DNA of 45,930 nt from Streptomyces griseus (GTDB lineage: Bacteria; Actinomycetota; Actinomycetes; Nanopelagicales; Nanopelagicaceae): NCBI GenBank assembly GCA_945865365.1, contig CAMBDL010000012.1, positions 1 through 45,930 on the forward strand. The letters run 5' to 3'. The notes beneath the pieces were generated by a model. It ran no database searches, was not told the origin of the DNA, and saw only the letters and a list, made by a program, of their open reading frames with translations. Positions within the stretch are counted from its first letter, which is position 1, and every line of letters starts with the position of its first letter. Shown one piece after another: positions 1-8,360 of this stretch. Both the position numbers and the translations under genes were made by a program.

Positions 1-56
1 GTTAGAGCGCTTCCCTGATAAGGAAGAGGTCGATGGTTCGAGTCCATCTAGGCCCA
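1..56 (+). tRNA. tRNA-Ile(GAU), 5' end cut by window edge
   Basis: The anticodon stem CTTCC/GGAAG encloses loop CTGATAA, with anticodon GAT at 17-19. The T arm GATGG/CCATC (32-48) and the 3' acceptor strand TAGGCCC (49-55) with discriminator A56 are intact. The 5' acceptor and most of the D arm lie before the window. A GAU-type isoleucine tRNA next to tRNA-Ala(UGC) is a common pair, often beside gyrA in Actinobacteria. Confidence 0.93.
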
Positions 57-69
57 CCCGTTCTAATAC

Positions 70-142
70 GGGGACCTAGCTCAATTGGTAGAGCACCGCC
101 TTTGCAAGGCGGGGGTTAGGGGTTCGATTCCCCTGGTCTCCA
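70..142 (+). tRNA. tRNA-Ala(UGC)
   Basis: Acceptor GGGGACC (70-76) pairs with GGTCTCC (135-141), and the discriminator is A142. Anticodon loop TTTGCAA has TGC at 103-105. The 3' CCA is not encoded. The start codon of the next gene begins only one base after the discriminator. Confidence 0.97.
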
Positions 143-143
143 C

Positions 144-656
144 ATGACAAGTAGCGCAACCCTTCATACATCACTCGGTGACATTGTTATCGAACTTTTT
201 CCAAACCATGCACCAAAAACCGTCGCTAACTTTGTTGAGCTAGCAACTGGTGCCAAAGAGTGGACCAACCCAAACACGGGCTCAACAACAAACGCCAATT
301 TATATGATGGAACAATCTTTCACCGTGTCATCGATGGTTTCATGATTCAAGGTGGAGATCCACTTGGTAAAGGAACCGGCGGACCTGGTTACCGCTTCGC
401 AGATGAGTTTCACGGCGAGTTAGTCTTTGATCGTCCATACATTCTCGCTATGGCAAACTCGGGACCAGGAACAAACGGTTCACAGTTCTTTATTACAACA
501 GCGCCAACAACATGGTTAAACCGTAAACATTCAATTTTTGGTGAAGTTAAAGATTCTGCAAGCCAGGCTGTAGTAGATGCTATTGGAAAAGCCAAGACGG
601 GGGCGCAGGATAAGCCTGCTATAGATATAACAATTAATAGCGTCACCATTGCTTAA
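144..656 (+). CDS. ppiB: Peptidyl-prolyl cis-trans isomerase, cyclophilin type
   Basis: This is a 170-residue single-domain cyclophilin, predicted cytoplasmic because no signal peptide is seen. It catalyses cis-trans isomerisation of X-Pro bonds during folding. The [14 protein letters not shown] motif (59-72) carries catalytic Arg61, and the [10 protein letters not shown] core strand follows. The N-terminus ([23 protein letters not shown]) aligns with actinobacterial PpiA/PpiB without extension, supporting the ATG at 144. That ATG lies one base after tRNA-Ala, so there is no room for a promoter or Shine-Dalgarno site outside the tRNA gene. The mRNA is probably released by tRNA 3' processing or starts leaderless. 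Its 3' end overlaps the rhomboid gene by 8 nt. Confidence 0.95.
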   Translation: MTSSATLHTSLGDIVIELFPNHAPKTVANFVELATGAKEWTNPNTGSTTNANLYDGTIFHRVIDGFMIQGGDPLGKGTGGPGYRFADEFHGELVFDRPYILAMANSGPGTNGSQFFITTAPTTWLNRKHSIFGEVKDSASQAVVDAIGKAKTGAQDKPAIDITINSVTIA

Positions 657-1182
657 ACGCTCAGCCACCTACGCTTTAATCGCAGTTATCTGCGGTGCAT
701 ATCTTCTACAAATGATTATTCCATCACTTCAATACAATCTTTATTTACGTGAATTTTCATATCTGCAAGCAACAAACGAGTGGTATCGAATATTTACTGT
801 TGCGCTAACACATGGCGGATTAATGCATTTAGGTCTCAATATGTATACCTTAATGGTGTTAGGAAATCCTATAGAGGCGGCTTTCGGCAAAAACAAATTT
901 GTAGCGCTCTTTTTACTCTCTTTATTAACGGGCTCATTAGCATCTGCATACTTTGCTCAAATTCCAAGCGCTTCAGTCGGTGCATCCGGTGCGATCTTTG
1001 GATTATTTGGGGCGATAGCAATTGTCGGCAAAAGAATCGGGAGCGATGTTCGCTCCACCTATGTAATTATTGGAATTAACTTTGCTATTGGTTTTGCTGT
1101 AGGAGGCATCGATTGGCATGCCCACCTTGGCGGATTACTTGGTGGGATGCTGGCTACCCAACTCCTTCTTACTAAGCGCTAA
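649..1182 (+). CDS. Rhomboid family intramembrane serine protease
   Basis: This 177-residue polytopic membrane protein has the rhomboid catalytic pair: Ser113 in GASGAIFG (111-118) and His159 in HAHLGG (157-162). The conserved HxxxxHxxxN motif is His55, His60 and Asn64. It is the minimal six-helix form without an extra zinc-finger domain. The start is TTG at 649, inside the end of ppiB, so translational coupling is likely. Rhomboids cleave transmembrane substrates within the bilayer; the substrate here is unknown. The cyclophilin-rhomboid-crgA order is typical of actinobacterial origin-proximal regions. Confidence 0.93.
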   Translation: MLKRSATYALIAVICGAYLLQMIIPSLQYNLYLREFSYLQATNEWYRIFTVALTHGGLMHLGLNMYTLMVLGNPIEAAFGKNKFVALFLLSLLTGSLASAYFAQIPSASVGASGAIFGLFGAIAIVGKRIGSDVRSTYVIIGINFAIGFAVGGIDWHAHLGGLLGGMLATQLLLTKR

Positions 1183-1186
1183 GAAG

Positions 1187-1195
1187 TTATCCACA
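1187..1195 (+). promoter_or_regulatory. DnaA box TTATCCACA
   Basis: This is an exact match to the classic 9-mer DnaA box, in the 66-nt gap between the convergent rhomboid and crgA genes. A near-match, TTACCCACA, follows at 1200-1208. The surrounding 15-mer AGAAGTTATCCACAG recurs at 44475-44489. Confidence 0.55.
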
Positions 1196-1199
1196 GTAC

Positions 1200-1208
1200 T
1201 TACCCACA
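1200..1208 (+). promoter_or_regulatory. Possible second DnaA box, TTACCCACA
   Basis: It differs from the consensus TTWTNCACA at one position, lies in the same orientation and starts 13 nt after the first box. It overlaps a short inverted repeat, CCACA-A-TGTGG, at 1204-1214. Spacing and orientation suggest a small DnaA-binding cluster, but no binding data can be inferred. Confidence 0.35.
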
Positions 1209-1220
1209 ATGTGGAGAGAG

Positions 1221-1234
1221 TTACACCGGTGTAA
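1221..1234. promoter_or_regulatory. Perfect 14-bp palindrome TTACACCGGTGTAA
   Basis: It is fully self-complementary and lies between the stop codons of the convergent rhomboid and crgA genes. It could be a bidirectional terminator stem, although the following T run is short, or a binding site for a dimeric regulator. Its closeness to the DnaA boxes also allows a replication-control role. Confidence 0.45.
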
Positions 1235-1248
1235 TTTAGAGGCGAGTG

Positions 1249-1515
1249 TTAGCGCCAGCGCGTGGCAAGAGTAAAGCCGACGCCGATAAAACCAAAGCCA
1301 ATGACCATATTCCAGGCGCCAATACCAGGGATTGGATACACGGTTTGAGTGACGTAAAAAACCACGATCCAGAACAGGCCGATCAAAAAGCCAGCGACCA
1401 TTGCAGGAGCTAGCCATCGAGGGCTCTCTAGCGGGGCGGCAGGCGTGTGAACAACAACCTCGGCCTCATGGGAGTGCTTTTCAATAACTTTCTTGCGGAG
1501 CTTGGATTTAGGCAT
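1249..1515 (-). CDS. crgA: Cell division protein CrgA
   Basis: This 88-residue protein has a basic N-terminus (MPKSKLRKKV) and two membrane segments in its C-terminal half, separated by the TVYPIPGIGAWN loop typical of CrgA. In Actinobacteria CrgA sits at the septum and helps recruit FtsI and other division proteins. The ATG at 1515 is chosen over an upstream in-frame ATG at 1572 because the family begins MPKSK and because TATCTT lies exactly 6 nt upstream on the minus strand. It is divergent from trpG with only 16 nt between starts. The trpG and pknB neighbourhood is the classic actinobacterial one. Confidence 0.93.
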   Translation of the reverse strand: MPKSKLRKKVIEKHSHEAEVVVHTPAAPLESPRWLAPAMVAGFLIGLFWIVVFYVTQTVYPIPGIGAWNMVIGFGFIGVGFTLATRWR

Positions 1516-1531
1516 ACGCGAAAGATACACC
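1516..1531. promoter_or_regulatory. Overlapping divergent promoters, crgA / trpG
   Basis: On the minus strand TATCTT (complement of 1522-1527) lies 6 nt before the crgA ATG. On the plus strand AAAGAT (1521-1526) lies 5 nt before the trpG ATG at 1532. The two candidate -10 hexamers share five base pairs, so simultaneous use in both directions seems impossible. The crgA element is the better match. Confidence 0.5.
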
Positions 1532-2179
1532 ATGAGTAAGAATGCTCCTATGGCCACCGCAATCCTCGTCATTGATAACTACGACTCTTTCGTCTTTAAC
1601 TTAGTGCAGTACTTAGGGCAGTTAGGCGCCGAATGTACTGTGGTCAGAAACGATGCCGTGACGGTTGAAGAGGCCAGCAACTACGACGGAGTGTTAATTT
1701 CACCCGGGCCAGGAACTCCAGAACGCGCCGGCGTAAGTATTGAGATGATCACATATTGCGCCAAGAAAAAGATTCCAGTGTTTGGTGTGTGTCTAGGTCA
1801 TCAAGCGATCGGTGTCGCCTTTGGTGCAACAGTCTCGCGCGCTCCAGAGTTGCTCCATGGAAAAACTTCACTTGTCCACCACCAAGGCAAAGGTGTATTA
1901 GCAAATCTTCCATCACCCTTTACCGCAACGCGTTATCACTCACTATGCGTTGAAGCTGAAACCATAGGAAATGATCTAGAAATTACCGGATCAACTGAAT
2001 CAGGAATCGTAATGTCTATGCGCCATAAAACTTTACCAATCGAAGGCGTGCAGTTTCATCCAGAATCGGTTTTAACTGAACACGGCCACGCCATGCTTGC
2101 TAACTGGCTAGTTGATTGCGGTGATGCCGGTGCGAGAGAGAAAGCTATTGGTTTATCACCAGTGGTAGGAAGAAGTTAA
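1532..2179 (+). CDS. pabA: Glutamine amidotransferase subunit of aminodeoxychorismate/anthranilate synthase
   Basis: This 215-residue class I glutamine amidotransferase releases ammonia from glutamine for chorismate amination in folate (PabA) or tryptophan (TrpG) synthesis. The nucleophile is Cys87 in GVCLGHQ, with His176 and Glu178 in FHPESV completing the triad. SPGPGTP (57-63) forms the oxyanion region. Next to pknB in Actinobacteria this gene is usually called trpG/pabA, and one copy often serves both pathways. The catalytic partner is not in the window. An alternative ATG at 1550 gives MATAILVIDNYD, also family-like. Its TAA interlocks with the pknB stop in TTAA (2176-2179). Confidence 0.92.
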   Translation: MSKNAPMATAILVIDNYDSFVFNLVQYLGQLGAECTVVRNDAVTVEEASNYDGVLISPGPGTPERAGVSIEMITYCAKKKIPVFGVCLGHQAIGVAFGATVSRAPELLHGKTSLVHHQGKGVLANLPSPFTATRYHSLCVEAETIGNDLEITGSTESGIVMSMRHKTLPIEGVQFHPESVLTEHGHAMLANWLVDCGDAGAREKAIGLSPVVGRS

Positions 2180-3726
2180 GGCGCCTTATTAATTGTGATT
2201 GTTACTGAATTACCAATTGTTTGAGTAATGCCAGCATCAGGTGCTTGACGAATTACAACACCAACTGGTTGATTAGCATCATAGGCCTCAATCTCCTTAA
2301 CCAAGAAACCAGCTTGCACAAGAATAGTTTTCGCTTGAATTGCATCAACACCAATGAGTGCTGGAACTTCAACCTCACCACTTGCAATCTGCAATATAAC
2401 TCCGCTACCAGCAGTAATCGTCGCGCCCGGTTCGGGAGTAACTTTCAAGACTGTTCCTTGTGGTTGATCAGATGAGACAGCTTGCGTTTGCACAACCAAT
2501 AATCCAACTGCAGATAAAGCGGCACGGGCATCAAGTAGTGACATTCCAATCAAATCTGGAGGAACTATTGCATCTCCTGGCCCATCAGAGAGGGTTAACA
2601 CAACCCCCGAACCCTTTTGCGCGCGAGTGGTAGCTAGCGGAATCTGACTGGCGACCCGATCTTTTGGAATTCTCGCATCATGCGCGCGTGCAAAGGTAAC
2701 AACATAGTCTGAGAGCATGGCCTGAGCATCGGCCTGTGTTAAGCCAACAACATTTGGAATCTGAGGAAAACTGGAGGCGTTGGTAGAAGGTTTAGTGAGC
2801 ACAAGCAGCGTGGATACCGCCCCCAAAGCAAAAACCGTTGATAGCCCAACTATTAGAAGTTTGCGGCGTGAAAGTTTTTTACGCGCAACCTTCGTTGTTA
2901 ATATTTGTCCAGCGCTGATCTTAAATAAATCATCCAACATTAAACCAGCGGATTGATAACGATCTTCAGGCTTTTTTGCGAGAGCTACTTGCAAAATAAT
3001 ATCGATACCATCAGGTAAATCTGGTTGCAGCGAGCTCGGCGCAACTAATTTTCCTGATACATGCTGGTAGGCAATTGAAACCGGAGTCTCACCAGTAAAA
3101 GGCGGTTGACCTATAAGAACTTCATACAACAAACAACCCGTTGAATAGATATCACTCCGAAAATCTGCAATTTCTCCTAAGGCCTGTTCAGGCGATAAGT
3201 ACTGCGCGGTTCCCACAATATTCCATGTGCTAGTTAATGTTGCTCCTAAATCTGCCAACGCACGCGCGATACCAAAATCCATCACCTTCACATCACCTTG
3301 ATCGGTGATCATGACGTTAGCTGGCTTAATATCACGGTGGACAATGCCGCGCTCATGAGAATATTCAAGAGCCGCAAGGATCCCCTCACCAATTTCAAGT
3401 GCGCGTTTAAGTGGAACACGTTCACCTTTATGGATTAACTCTCTAAGGGTATGACCAGAAACAAGCTCCATCACTATGTAAGGGGCGGGCTCTTCACCAG
3501 AGTCGTATACGGCAACAATTCCAGGATGATTCAGACCCGCTGCCGCAAGTGCTTCTTTTCTAAAGCGCGCAACAAAAGATGGGTCTCGCGCTAAATCACT
3601 CCGCAAAATCTTTACTGCAACTTGGCGGGCCAAACGCGTGTCGTGCGCTACATAAACATCGGCCATACCGCCAGTGCCGATCATTTCACCAAGCTTGTAG
3701 CGTTCTCCAAGAAGTTTGTCGGTCAT
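2176..3726 (-). CDS. pknB: Serine/threonine protein kinase with three PASTA domains
   Basis: This 516-residue membrane kinase has a cytoplasmic Hanks-type domain at about 1-275: glycine loop GTGGMADVY (17-25), Lys39, HRDIKPAN with Asp132, and DFG with Asp150. One transmembrane helix (about 288-308) follows a basic stretch. Three extracellular PASTA repeats start near 321, 387 and 453, one fewer than the four usual in mycobacterial PknB. The family senses peptidoglycan fragments and controls growth and division by phosphorylation. The cognate phosphatase gene lies directly upstream and overlaps by 4 nt. The usual neighbours pknA, pbpA, rodA and FHA genes are absent here, so this is a reduced version of the actinobacterial cluster. 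Confidence 0.95.
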   Translation of the reverse strand: MTDKLLGERYKLGEMIGTGGMADVYVAHDTRLARQVAVKILRSDLARDPSFVARFRKEALAAAGLNHPGIVAVYDSGEEPAPYIVMELVSGHTLRELIHKGERVPLKRALEIGEGILAALEYSHERGIVHRDIKPANVMITDQGDVKVMDFGIARALADLGATLTSTWNIVGTAQYLSPEQALGEIADFRSDIYSTGCLLYEVLIGQPPFTGETPVSIAYQHVSGKLVAPSSLQPDLPDGIDIILQVALAKKPEDRYQSAGLMLDDLFKISAGQILTTKVARKKLSRRKLLIVGLSTVFALGAVSTLLVLTKPSTNASSFPQIPNVVGLTQADAQAMLSDYVVTFARAHDARIPKDRVASQIPLATTRAQKGSGVVLTLSDGPGDAIVPPDLIGMSLLDARAALSAVGLLVVQTQAVSSDQPQGTVLKVTPEPGATITAGSGVILQIASGEVEVPALIGVDAIQAKTILVQAGFLVKEIEAYDANQPVGVVIRQAPDAGITQTIGNSVTITINKAP

Positions 3727-4496
3727 TCGGCTGCGCCTAATAATAAATTGGTAGAGACTGCCTCGCGAGTTACATCGGCAATTAACACCGTTACATTATC
3801 GGGTGCACCGTTTATATATGTTGCATCTATAAGTGACTTAACGGCGACATCCTTATCGCCGGATTTAAGCAGGGTTTTAATCTCTTTTTCAGTTAAAACA
3901 CCTGATAAACCATCACTGCACAACAAGTAGCGGTCGCCTTCTTTGGCTTCATATATCTGCAAAACAGGGTCGATATTTCCATCTCCCATGAGCGCTTGGG
4001 TAAGAACAGATCGCTGCGGATGATTATGTACTTCAGCCAAAGAGATTGCGCCTTGATCAAGTAGCTCTTGAATTACAGTGTGATCATTGCTTAATTGTTC
4101 CAAAGTGTTTGCACGCAAACGATAACAACGCGAATCTCCAACATGGAGCAAAGCGATGGTATCTGCGTGCATAAGTAGGGCAGTCAATGTCGTGCCCATT
4201 CCTCGCAAATCGATAGCCTCTTTTACGTACTCACTAATATTTAAATCAATTGTGTGTAAAGAGTGCAAGAAGAGATCTTCGACCGAATCAGAATCAATGG
4301 CTTTATTAGTAAGTATCGGGGCTAACGAATGTAAAGTTGTGATCGCAATTTTTGATGCAATTTCTCCCGCAGCATGACCACCCATTCCATCGGCGACGGC
4401 AATTAAACGCTCGGTGACTAAGGCGGAATCTTCGTTGCCGCTTCGAAGTAAACCAAGGGCTGAGCGTGCACTGGTGTCGAAATTAAAGGCGGCCAT
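3723..4496 (-). CDS. pstP: PP2C-family serine/threonine protein phosphatase
   Basis: This 257-residue metal-dependent phosphatase contains the PP2C motifs RSGNEDS, VADGMGGHAAGE (Asp and Gly metal-site residues), GDSRCYR, CSDGLSGVL and GAPDNVT. It should dephosphorylate PknB and PknB substrates. Mycobacterial PstP continues through a membrane helix into an extracellular domain. This one ends just after the catalytic domain and is predicted soluble, so it is a shortened form. It is first in a two-gene operon, with ATGA overlap into pknB. TAGGCT lies 8 nt before its ATG, back to back with the promoter of the phosphodiesterase gene. Confidence 0.94.
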   Translation of the reverse strand: MAAFNFDTSARSALGLLRSGNEDSALVTERLIAVADGMGGHAAGEIASKIAITTLHSLAPILTNKAIDSDSVEDLFLHSLHTIDLNISEYVKEAIDLRGMGTTLTALLMHADTIALLHVGDSRCYRLRANTLEQLSNDHTVIQELLDQGAISLAEVHNHPQRSVLTQALMGDGNIDPVLQIYEAKEGDRYLLCSDGLSGVLTEKEIKTLLKSGDKDVAVKSLIDATYINGAPDNVTVLIADVTREAVSTNLLLGAAE

Positions 4497-4530
4497 AATG
4501 GATAAGCCTAACCCCTGTTAATCTTCAATC
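4497..4530. promoter_or_regulatory. Divergent leaderless promoters, pstP / phosphodiesterase
   Basis: The whole 34-nt gap holds two -10-like hexamers. TAGGCT on the minus strand (4505-4510) is 8 nt from the pstP start, and TAATCT on the plus strand (4519-4524) is 6 nt from the ATG at 4531. Only 8 bp separate them. No Shine-Dalgarno sequence is visible for either gene. Confidence 0.6.
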
Positions 4531-5208
4531 ATGAAGATTTACGCCCACCGCGGAGCTTCCATCGATTTCCCAGAAATGACCATGCGTGCCTATAAAGGCG
4601 CTGTAGATGCTGGGGCCGACGGTTTTGAATGCGATGTGCGGCTTACTAAAGATAACAAGCTGCTCTTATGGCATGACGCCGACATGAAAAGAGTTACCGG
4701 ATTTTCAGGCCGCATCGCCGAGATGAAATATTTAGAGATTAAACGGGAGTATCCAGAGGCCATACTGCTAGATGATCTCCTTGAATTAGCTAGAGATAAC
4801 AAGAAAGAGTTGGCAATTGAGACTAAACATCCAGTTCCAACTGGTAGTGAGGTCGAAAAGAAAGTCCTTCGTTTAATTTCCGAAGAAGAACCCATCGCAG
4901 ATATTTATATGATGTCATTTTCATGGCTGGCAATTGAAAATATCCGTAAAACCAATCCGCAACAAAGAACTGTTGCCCTACTAGAAGATCGACTTTATGC
5001 GCCAATGCGCAGATTTACCTCAGCCACTTACTTAGGTCCAAGCGTGCAGCTATTGAGATCAAAGCCTGAGTTGACCCATGAGCAGCGCAAACTCTTTGTA
5101 TGGACCGTTGATGACGCAGATGACATGCGTTTTTGTTCAGATAACGGTGTTGAAGTGCTAATCACAAATAATCCGTCATTTGCACGCAAGGTGCTCGGGT
5201 ATCATTAG
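4531..5208 (+). CDS. Glycerophosphodiester phosphodiesterase
   Basis: This 225-residue GDPD domain protein probably hydrolyses glycerophosphodiesters to glycerol-3-phosphate and an alcohol. Conserved residues are His6-Arg7 (AHRGA), Glu15 in a modified PEMT (usually PENT), Glu33 and Asp35 (FECDVRLTKD), and His48 (LWHDADM). No signal peptide is seen, so it is probably cytoplasmic like UgpQ. It leads a compact run with pheA, serS and a HAD phosphatase: pheA starts 3 nt after its stop. Substrate preference cannot be read from sequence. Confidence 0.9.
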   Translation: MKIYAHRGASIDFPEMTMRAYKGAVDAGADGFECDVRLTKDNKLLLWHDADMKRVTGFSGRIAEMKYLEIKREYPEAILLDDLLELARDNKKELAIETKHPVPTGSEVEKKVLRLISEEEPIADIYMMSFSWLAIENIRKTNPQQRTVALLEDRLYAPMRRFTSATYLGPSVQLLRSKPELTHEQRKLFVWTVDDADDMRFCSDNGVEVLITNNPSFARKVLGYH

Positions 5209-5211
5209 CAA

Positions 5212-6042
5212 GTGAGTACATATGCATATTTAGGCCCAAAGGGTACGTTTACCGAAGCGGCGCTCAAAAAGATCACTTCCTCTAATGATTCTTTGATTCC
5301 TTACGCCAATGTGACCGCTGCCCTTGATGCAGTGCGTGTTGGTAAAGCTCATTTTGCATTAGTACCAATCGAAAACTCAGTAGAAGGTGTTGTCGCCCGC
5401 ACTCTCGATGAACTTGCGACAGGCACGCCACTATCTATTGTTGGTGAAGTTACCTTGCCAGTCTCTTTTGCATTAATGGTTAAAAACGATGGCATTGATA
5501 TTCGCCGCATCGCAACTCACCCGCACGCTGAAGCGCAATGCCGTGCATATATTGCATTGAACTATCCAGATGCAGAGTTAATCTCTACTGCTTCTACGGC
5601 CGCTGCCGCAGAGGCGATTGGCCGCGGTGAATTTGATGCCGCTATCGCAGCACCAGTTGCTGCTGCCCACTATGGGTTGCGTGTTATTGCCGACAACATC
5701 GGCGACATAGTTGGGGCAATTACCCGATTCGTTTTAGTCTCAAAACCTGCGACATCTCCCAAGGCGACCGGATTTGATCGCACTTCGCTAGCTGTTTTTA
5801 TTGGAATCGATCATGCAGGCGCGCTGCTTGATATTTTGACCGAGTTTGCAAAGCGCGACGTGAACCTAACTTTTATTCAAAGTCGTCCCACAGGAGTAGA
5901 GCTTGGCCATTACCATTTCATTATTGACGCAGAAGGCCATGTAAACGATGCCCCCGTAAAGGAGACAATCGAAGCGCTACGGGCCATTTGTGAAGACATC
6001 CGTTTCTTAGGTTCATACCCCCGCGAAAAGGCTACTAAATGA
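5212..6042 (+). CDS. pheA: Prephenate dehydratase
   Basis: This 276-residue enzyme converts prephenate to phenylpyruvate in phenylalanine synthesis. The catalytic domain begins with [13 protein letters not shown] and includes [10 protein letters not shown] and the Thr-Arg-Phe signature in [11 protein letters not shown]-terminal ACT domain with SRPTG in place of the usual ESRP probably binds phenylalanine for feedback inhibition. There is no chorismate mutase domain, so this is the monofunctional actinobacterial type. The start is GTG at 5212, 3 nt after the previous stop. The stop overlaps serS by 4 nt (ATGA). Confidence 0.95.
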   Translation: MSTYAYLGPKGTFTEAALKKITSSNDSLIPYANVTAALDAVRVGKAHFALVPIENSVEGVVARTLDELATGTPLSIVGEVTLPVSFALMVKNDGIDIRRIATHPHAEAQCRAYIALNYPDAELISTASTAAAAEAIGRGEFDAAIAAPVAAAHYGLRVIADNIGDIVGAITRFVLVSKPATSPKATGFDRTSLAVFIGIDHAGALLDILTEFAKRDVNLTFIQSRPTGVELGHYHFIIDAEGHVNDAPVKETIEALRAICEDIRFLGSYPREKATK

Positions 6043-7298
6043 TCGACATTAAATTTTTACGCGAGAACCCAGATGTAGTTAGGGCATCCCAAAAAGGTAG
6101 AGGCGAAGATGTGACGATAGTCGATCAAGTCTTAGTTGCAGATGATGCCCGACGCGTAGCTTTGAATGAGTTTGAGGGATTACGCGCAGAACAGAACGCT
6201 TTATCAAAATTGGTAGGCGCAGCAAAGGGTGATGAGAAAAATACGCTACTTGAAAACGCTAAAGAATTAGCTAGCGCCGTAAAAGAGGCTGATAACAAGC
6301 GTTCAGAGTTAGAAGAAGCGACAAAAAAACTAGTAATGCAACTATCAAACATTTTAGATCCAGCTGCACCAATTGGCAAAGAAGAAGATTTTCTTATTAT
6401 CGAACACGTGGGCACTCCGCGCACTTTCGACTTTGAGGCTAAAGATCACGTTGAATTAGGCAAACTTCTGGGCGCGATTGACACAGAGCGAGGCGCAAAG
6501 GTCGCTGGATCACGTTCTTATTACTTAACCGGCTCAGGGGCGATGCTTGAGTTTGCATTAGTTAACTATGCAATCGCATCGGCGCTTAAAGCCGGTTTTA
6601 CTCCAATGATTCCGCCGGTTTTAGTAAAGCCCCCAGCAATGGAAGGCACTGGATTTTTAGGTCAAGCCGCAGAAAATGTTTATCATCTTGAAAAAGACGA
6701 TGTGTATTTAGTTGGAACAAGTGAAGTTCCCTTAGCGGCTTATCACATGGATGAAGTTCTGCCTGTAGAAAAACTTCCGCTTCGCTACGCCGGCTATTCT
6801 TCATGTTTTCGCCGCGAGGCGGGTACATACGGTAAAGACACTCGTGGAATTATAAGAGTTCATCAATTCGACAAAGTTGAAATGTTTTCCTTCTGCCACC
6901 CCGATCAAGCTCAAGAAGAACACCGACGTTTATTGGGTTGGGAAAAGGATTTCCTTAATGCAATGGAGATCCCCTATCGCGTCATCGATGTTGCCTCTGG
7001 AGATTTAGGCTCTAGCGCTAATCGCAAATTCGATATTGAAGCCTGGATACCTACACAGAACGCATATAGAGAAGTAACAAGCACGTCTAACTGCACAGAG
7101 TTTCAAGCCCGCCGCTTAAATATTCGCTATAAAGATGGCGATGGCACAAAAGCGGTAGCAACACTTAACGGAACCTTAGTAGCGATCCCGCGCATGATTG
7201 TTGCGATTATGGAGAACCACCAAAACTCCGATGGAAGTGTGAATATTCCAAAGGCACTGCAACCGTTTTTAGGTAAAGAGCGATTTGAGCTGGTGTGA
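6039..7298 (+). CDS. serS: Seryl-tRNA synthetase
   Basis: This 419-residue class II synthetase charges serine onto tRNA-Ser. An N-terminal antiparallel coiled-coil arm (about 25-110, rich in Lys, Glu and Ala) binds the long variable arm of tRNA-Ser. The catalytic domain shows motif 2 ([16 protein letters not shown]...HQFDKVE) and motif 3 near [15 protein letters not shown] and NGTLVAIPR. All four of its tRNA substrate types are encoded elsewhere in this window. It overlaps pheA and the following HAD gene by 4 nt each, indicating translational coupling. Confidence 0.97.
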   Translation: MIDIKFLRENPDVVRASQKGRGEDVTIVDQVLVADDARRVALNEFEGLRAEQNALSKLVGAAKGDEKNTLLENAKELASAVKEADNKRSELEEATKKLVMQLSNILDPAAPIGKEEDFLIIEHVGTPRTFDFEAKDHVELGKLLGAIDTERGAKVAGSRSYYLTGSGAMLEFALVNYAIASALKAGFTPMIPPVLVKPPAMEGTGFLGQAAENVYHLEKDDVYLVGTSEVPLAAYHMDEVLPVEKLPLRYAGYSSCFRREAGTYGKDTRGIIRVHQFDKVEMFSFCHPDQAQEEHRRLLGWEKDFLNAMEIPYRVIDVASGDLGSSANRKFDIEAWIPTQNAYREVTSTSNCTEFQARRLNIRYKDGDGTKAVATLNGTLVAIPRMIVAIMENHQNSDGSVNIPKALQPFLGKERFELV

Positions 7299-8107
7299 GT
7301 AAACGCCCCAAACTTATTGCTACAGATTTAGATGGCACCATTGTTCAACATGATGGAACAATCTCGCAGCGAACCATAGATGCTTTTACACACGCGCATG
7401 AATTAGGGATTCATATTTTTTTTGTAACAGGGCGTCCCCCGCGCTGGATGCATGAAATTCGCGACACATTTAGTTTTGGCGAAGCCATTTGCGGTAATGG
7501 GGCCATGTTATATAACTTACAAGAAGGCAAAGTGACCGAAGAGTGGATGATTACAAGCGAACTACAAATTGAAGTAGCTCAGAGATTACGAAAGGTAATA
7601 CCCCAAGTCTCATTTGCGATTGAGTCGCACGACTACTACCACCGCGAAAAATTGTACGTTCCTCGTTGGGATGTCGGTTTAGACAATGTTGGGGTAGAGC
7701 GAATCGAAGAGGCAGTACGTGGTCCAGCATTTAAAATGCTTGCTAGATGTAGCGATGGTGAGTTCACGTCGGATCAAATGCTTGAGATTGCCATACCCGA
7801 ATTAGATGGATTAGTAACAGTGACACATTCAAATGCGAATGAATCATTATTGGAGATCTCTGCACTAGGGATTTCAAAGGGAACAACGCTTGCCACAGTT
7901 GCAGCACGTTTATCGATTGATGCGCAGGATTGTGTTTCATTTGGCGATAACCCAAATGATTTTTCAATGCTCACATGGTGTGGACGTTCTTATGCCATGG
8001 CCGATGGCCACCCAGATGGAGTCAACTTTGCTACATCGGTAGCCCTTGCCCATAAAGAGGATGGCGTAGCAATCGTTATTGAAGAGTTGCTACAACTGCC
8101 TGCATAG
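7295..8107 (+). CDS. HAD-superfamily (Cof-type) phosphatase
   Basis: This 270-residue protein has the HAD motifs ATDLDGTI (nucleophile Asp and acid Asp), a Thr in FVTGRP, a Lys in GISKGTTL and the acidic pair in [12 protein letters not shown]. The C2 cap insertion between motifs II and III places it in the Cof/IIB group, which dephosphorylates sugar phosphates, FMN or similar metabolites. The GTG start overlaps the serS stop by 4 nt. A HAD gene directly after serS is common in Actinobacteria, but the substrate is unknown. Confidence 0.9.
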   Translation: MSKRPKLIATDLDGTIVQHDGTISQRTIDAFTHAHELGIHIFFVTGRPPRWMHEIRDTFSFGEAICGNGAMLYNLQEGKVTEEWMITSELQIEVAQRLRKVIPQVSFAIESHDYYHREKLYVPRWDVGLDNVGVERIEEAVRGPAFKMLARCSDGEFTSDQMLEIAIPELDGLVTVTHSNANESLLEISALGISKGTTLATVAARLSIDAQDCVSFGDNPNDFSMLTWCGRSYAMADGHPDGVNFATSVALAHKEDGVAIVIEELLQLPA

Positions 8108-8150
8108 CGCCGATTTTTCGCTTCAGGATTATTCAGGTACCCTCTCTCAC

Positions 8151-8236
8151 GGAGGGCTCGCATAGCGGCCGAGTGCACCGGTCTTGAAAACCGGCAAACG
8201 AAAGTTTCGTGGGTTCAAATCCCACGCCCTCCGCCA
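8151..8236 (+). tRNA. tRNA-Ser(UGA)
   Basis: Acceptor GGAGGGC (8151-8157) pairs with GCCCTCC (8226-8232), discriminator is G8233, and CCA is encoded at 8234-8236. Loop CTTGAAA carries TGA at 8185-8187. The long variable arm forms the ACGAA/TTCGT stem typical of serine tRNAs. It is the only serine tRNA in the window with an encoded CCA. Confidence 0.97.
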
Positions 8237-8360
8237 GTTTTTCTCATTATGTGGCTGAGTTCATAGCCATTACATGGGTACTTGCCTAGCCTGTTTTTCT
8301 TTCCAAGAGGACACTTACCCCTAGTACAGTGCCGGTTTTTATAGAAGTTGGGGGCTTGAA
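8237..8360. other. Intergenic leader before the sdh operon
   Basis: A T-rich stretch follows the tRNA, then an inverted repeat TGGCT/AGCCA (8252-8256, 8265-8269) that could be a weak hairpin. TAGTACAGT near 8320 is a possible -10 region, giving a leader of roughly 25 nt with GGGGG ahead of the sdhC ATG. This resembles a conventional leadered promoter, unlike most genes here. Confidence 0.3.
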
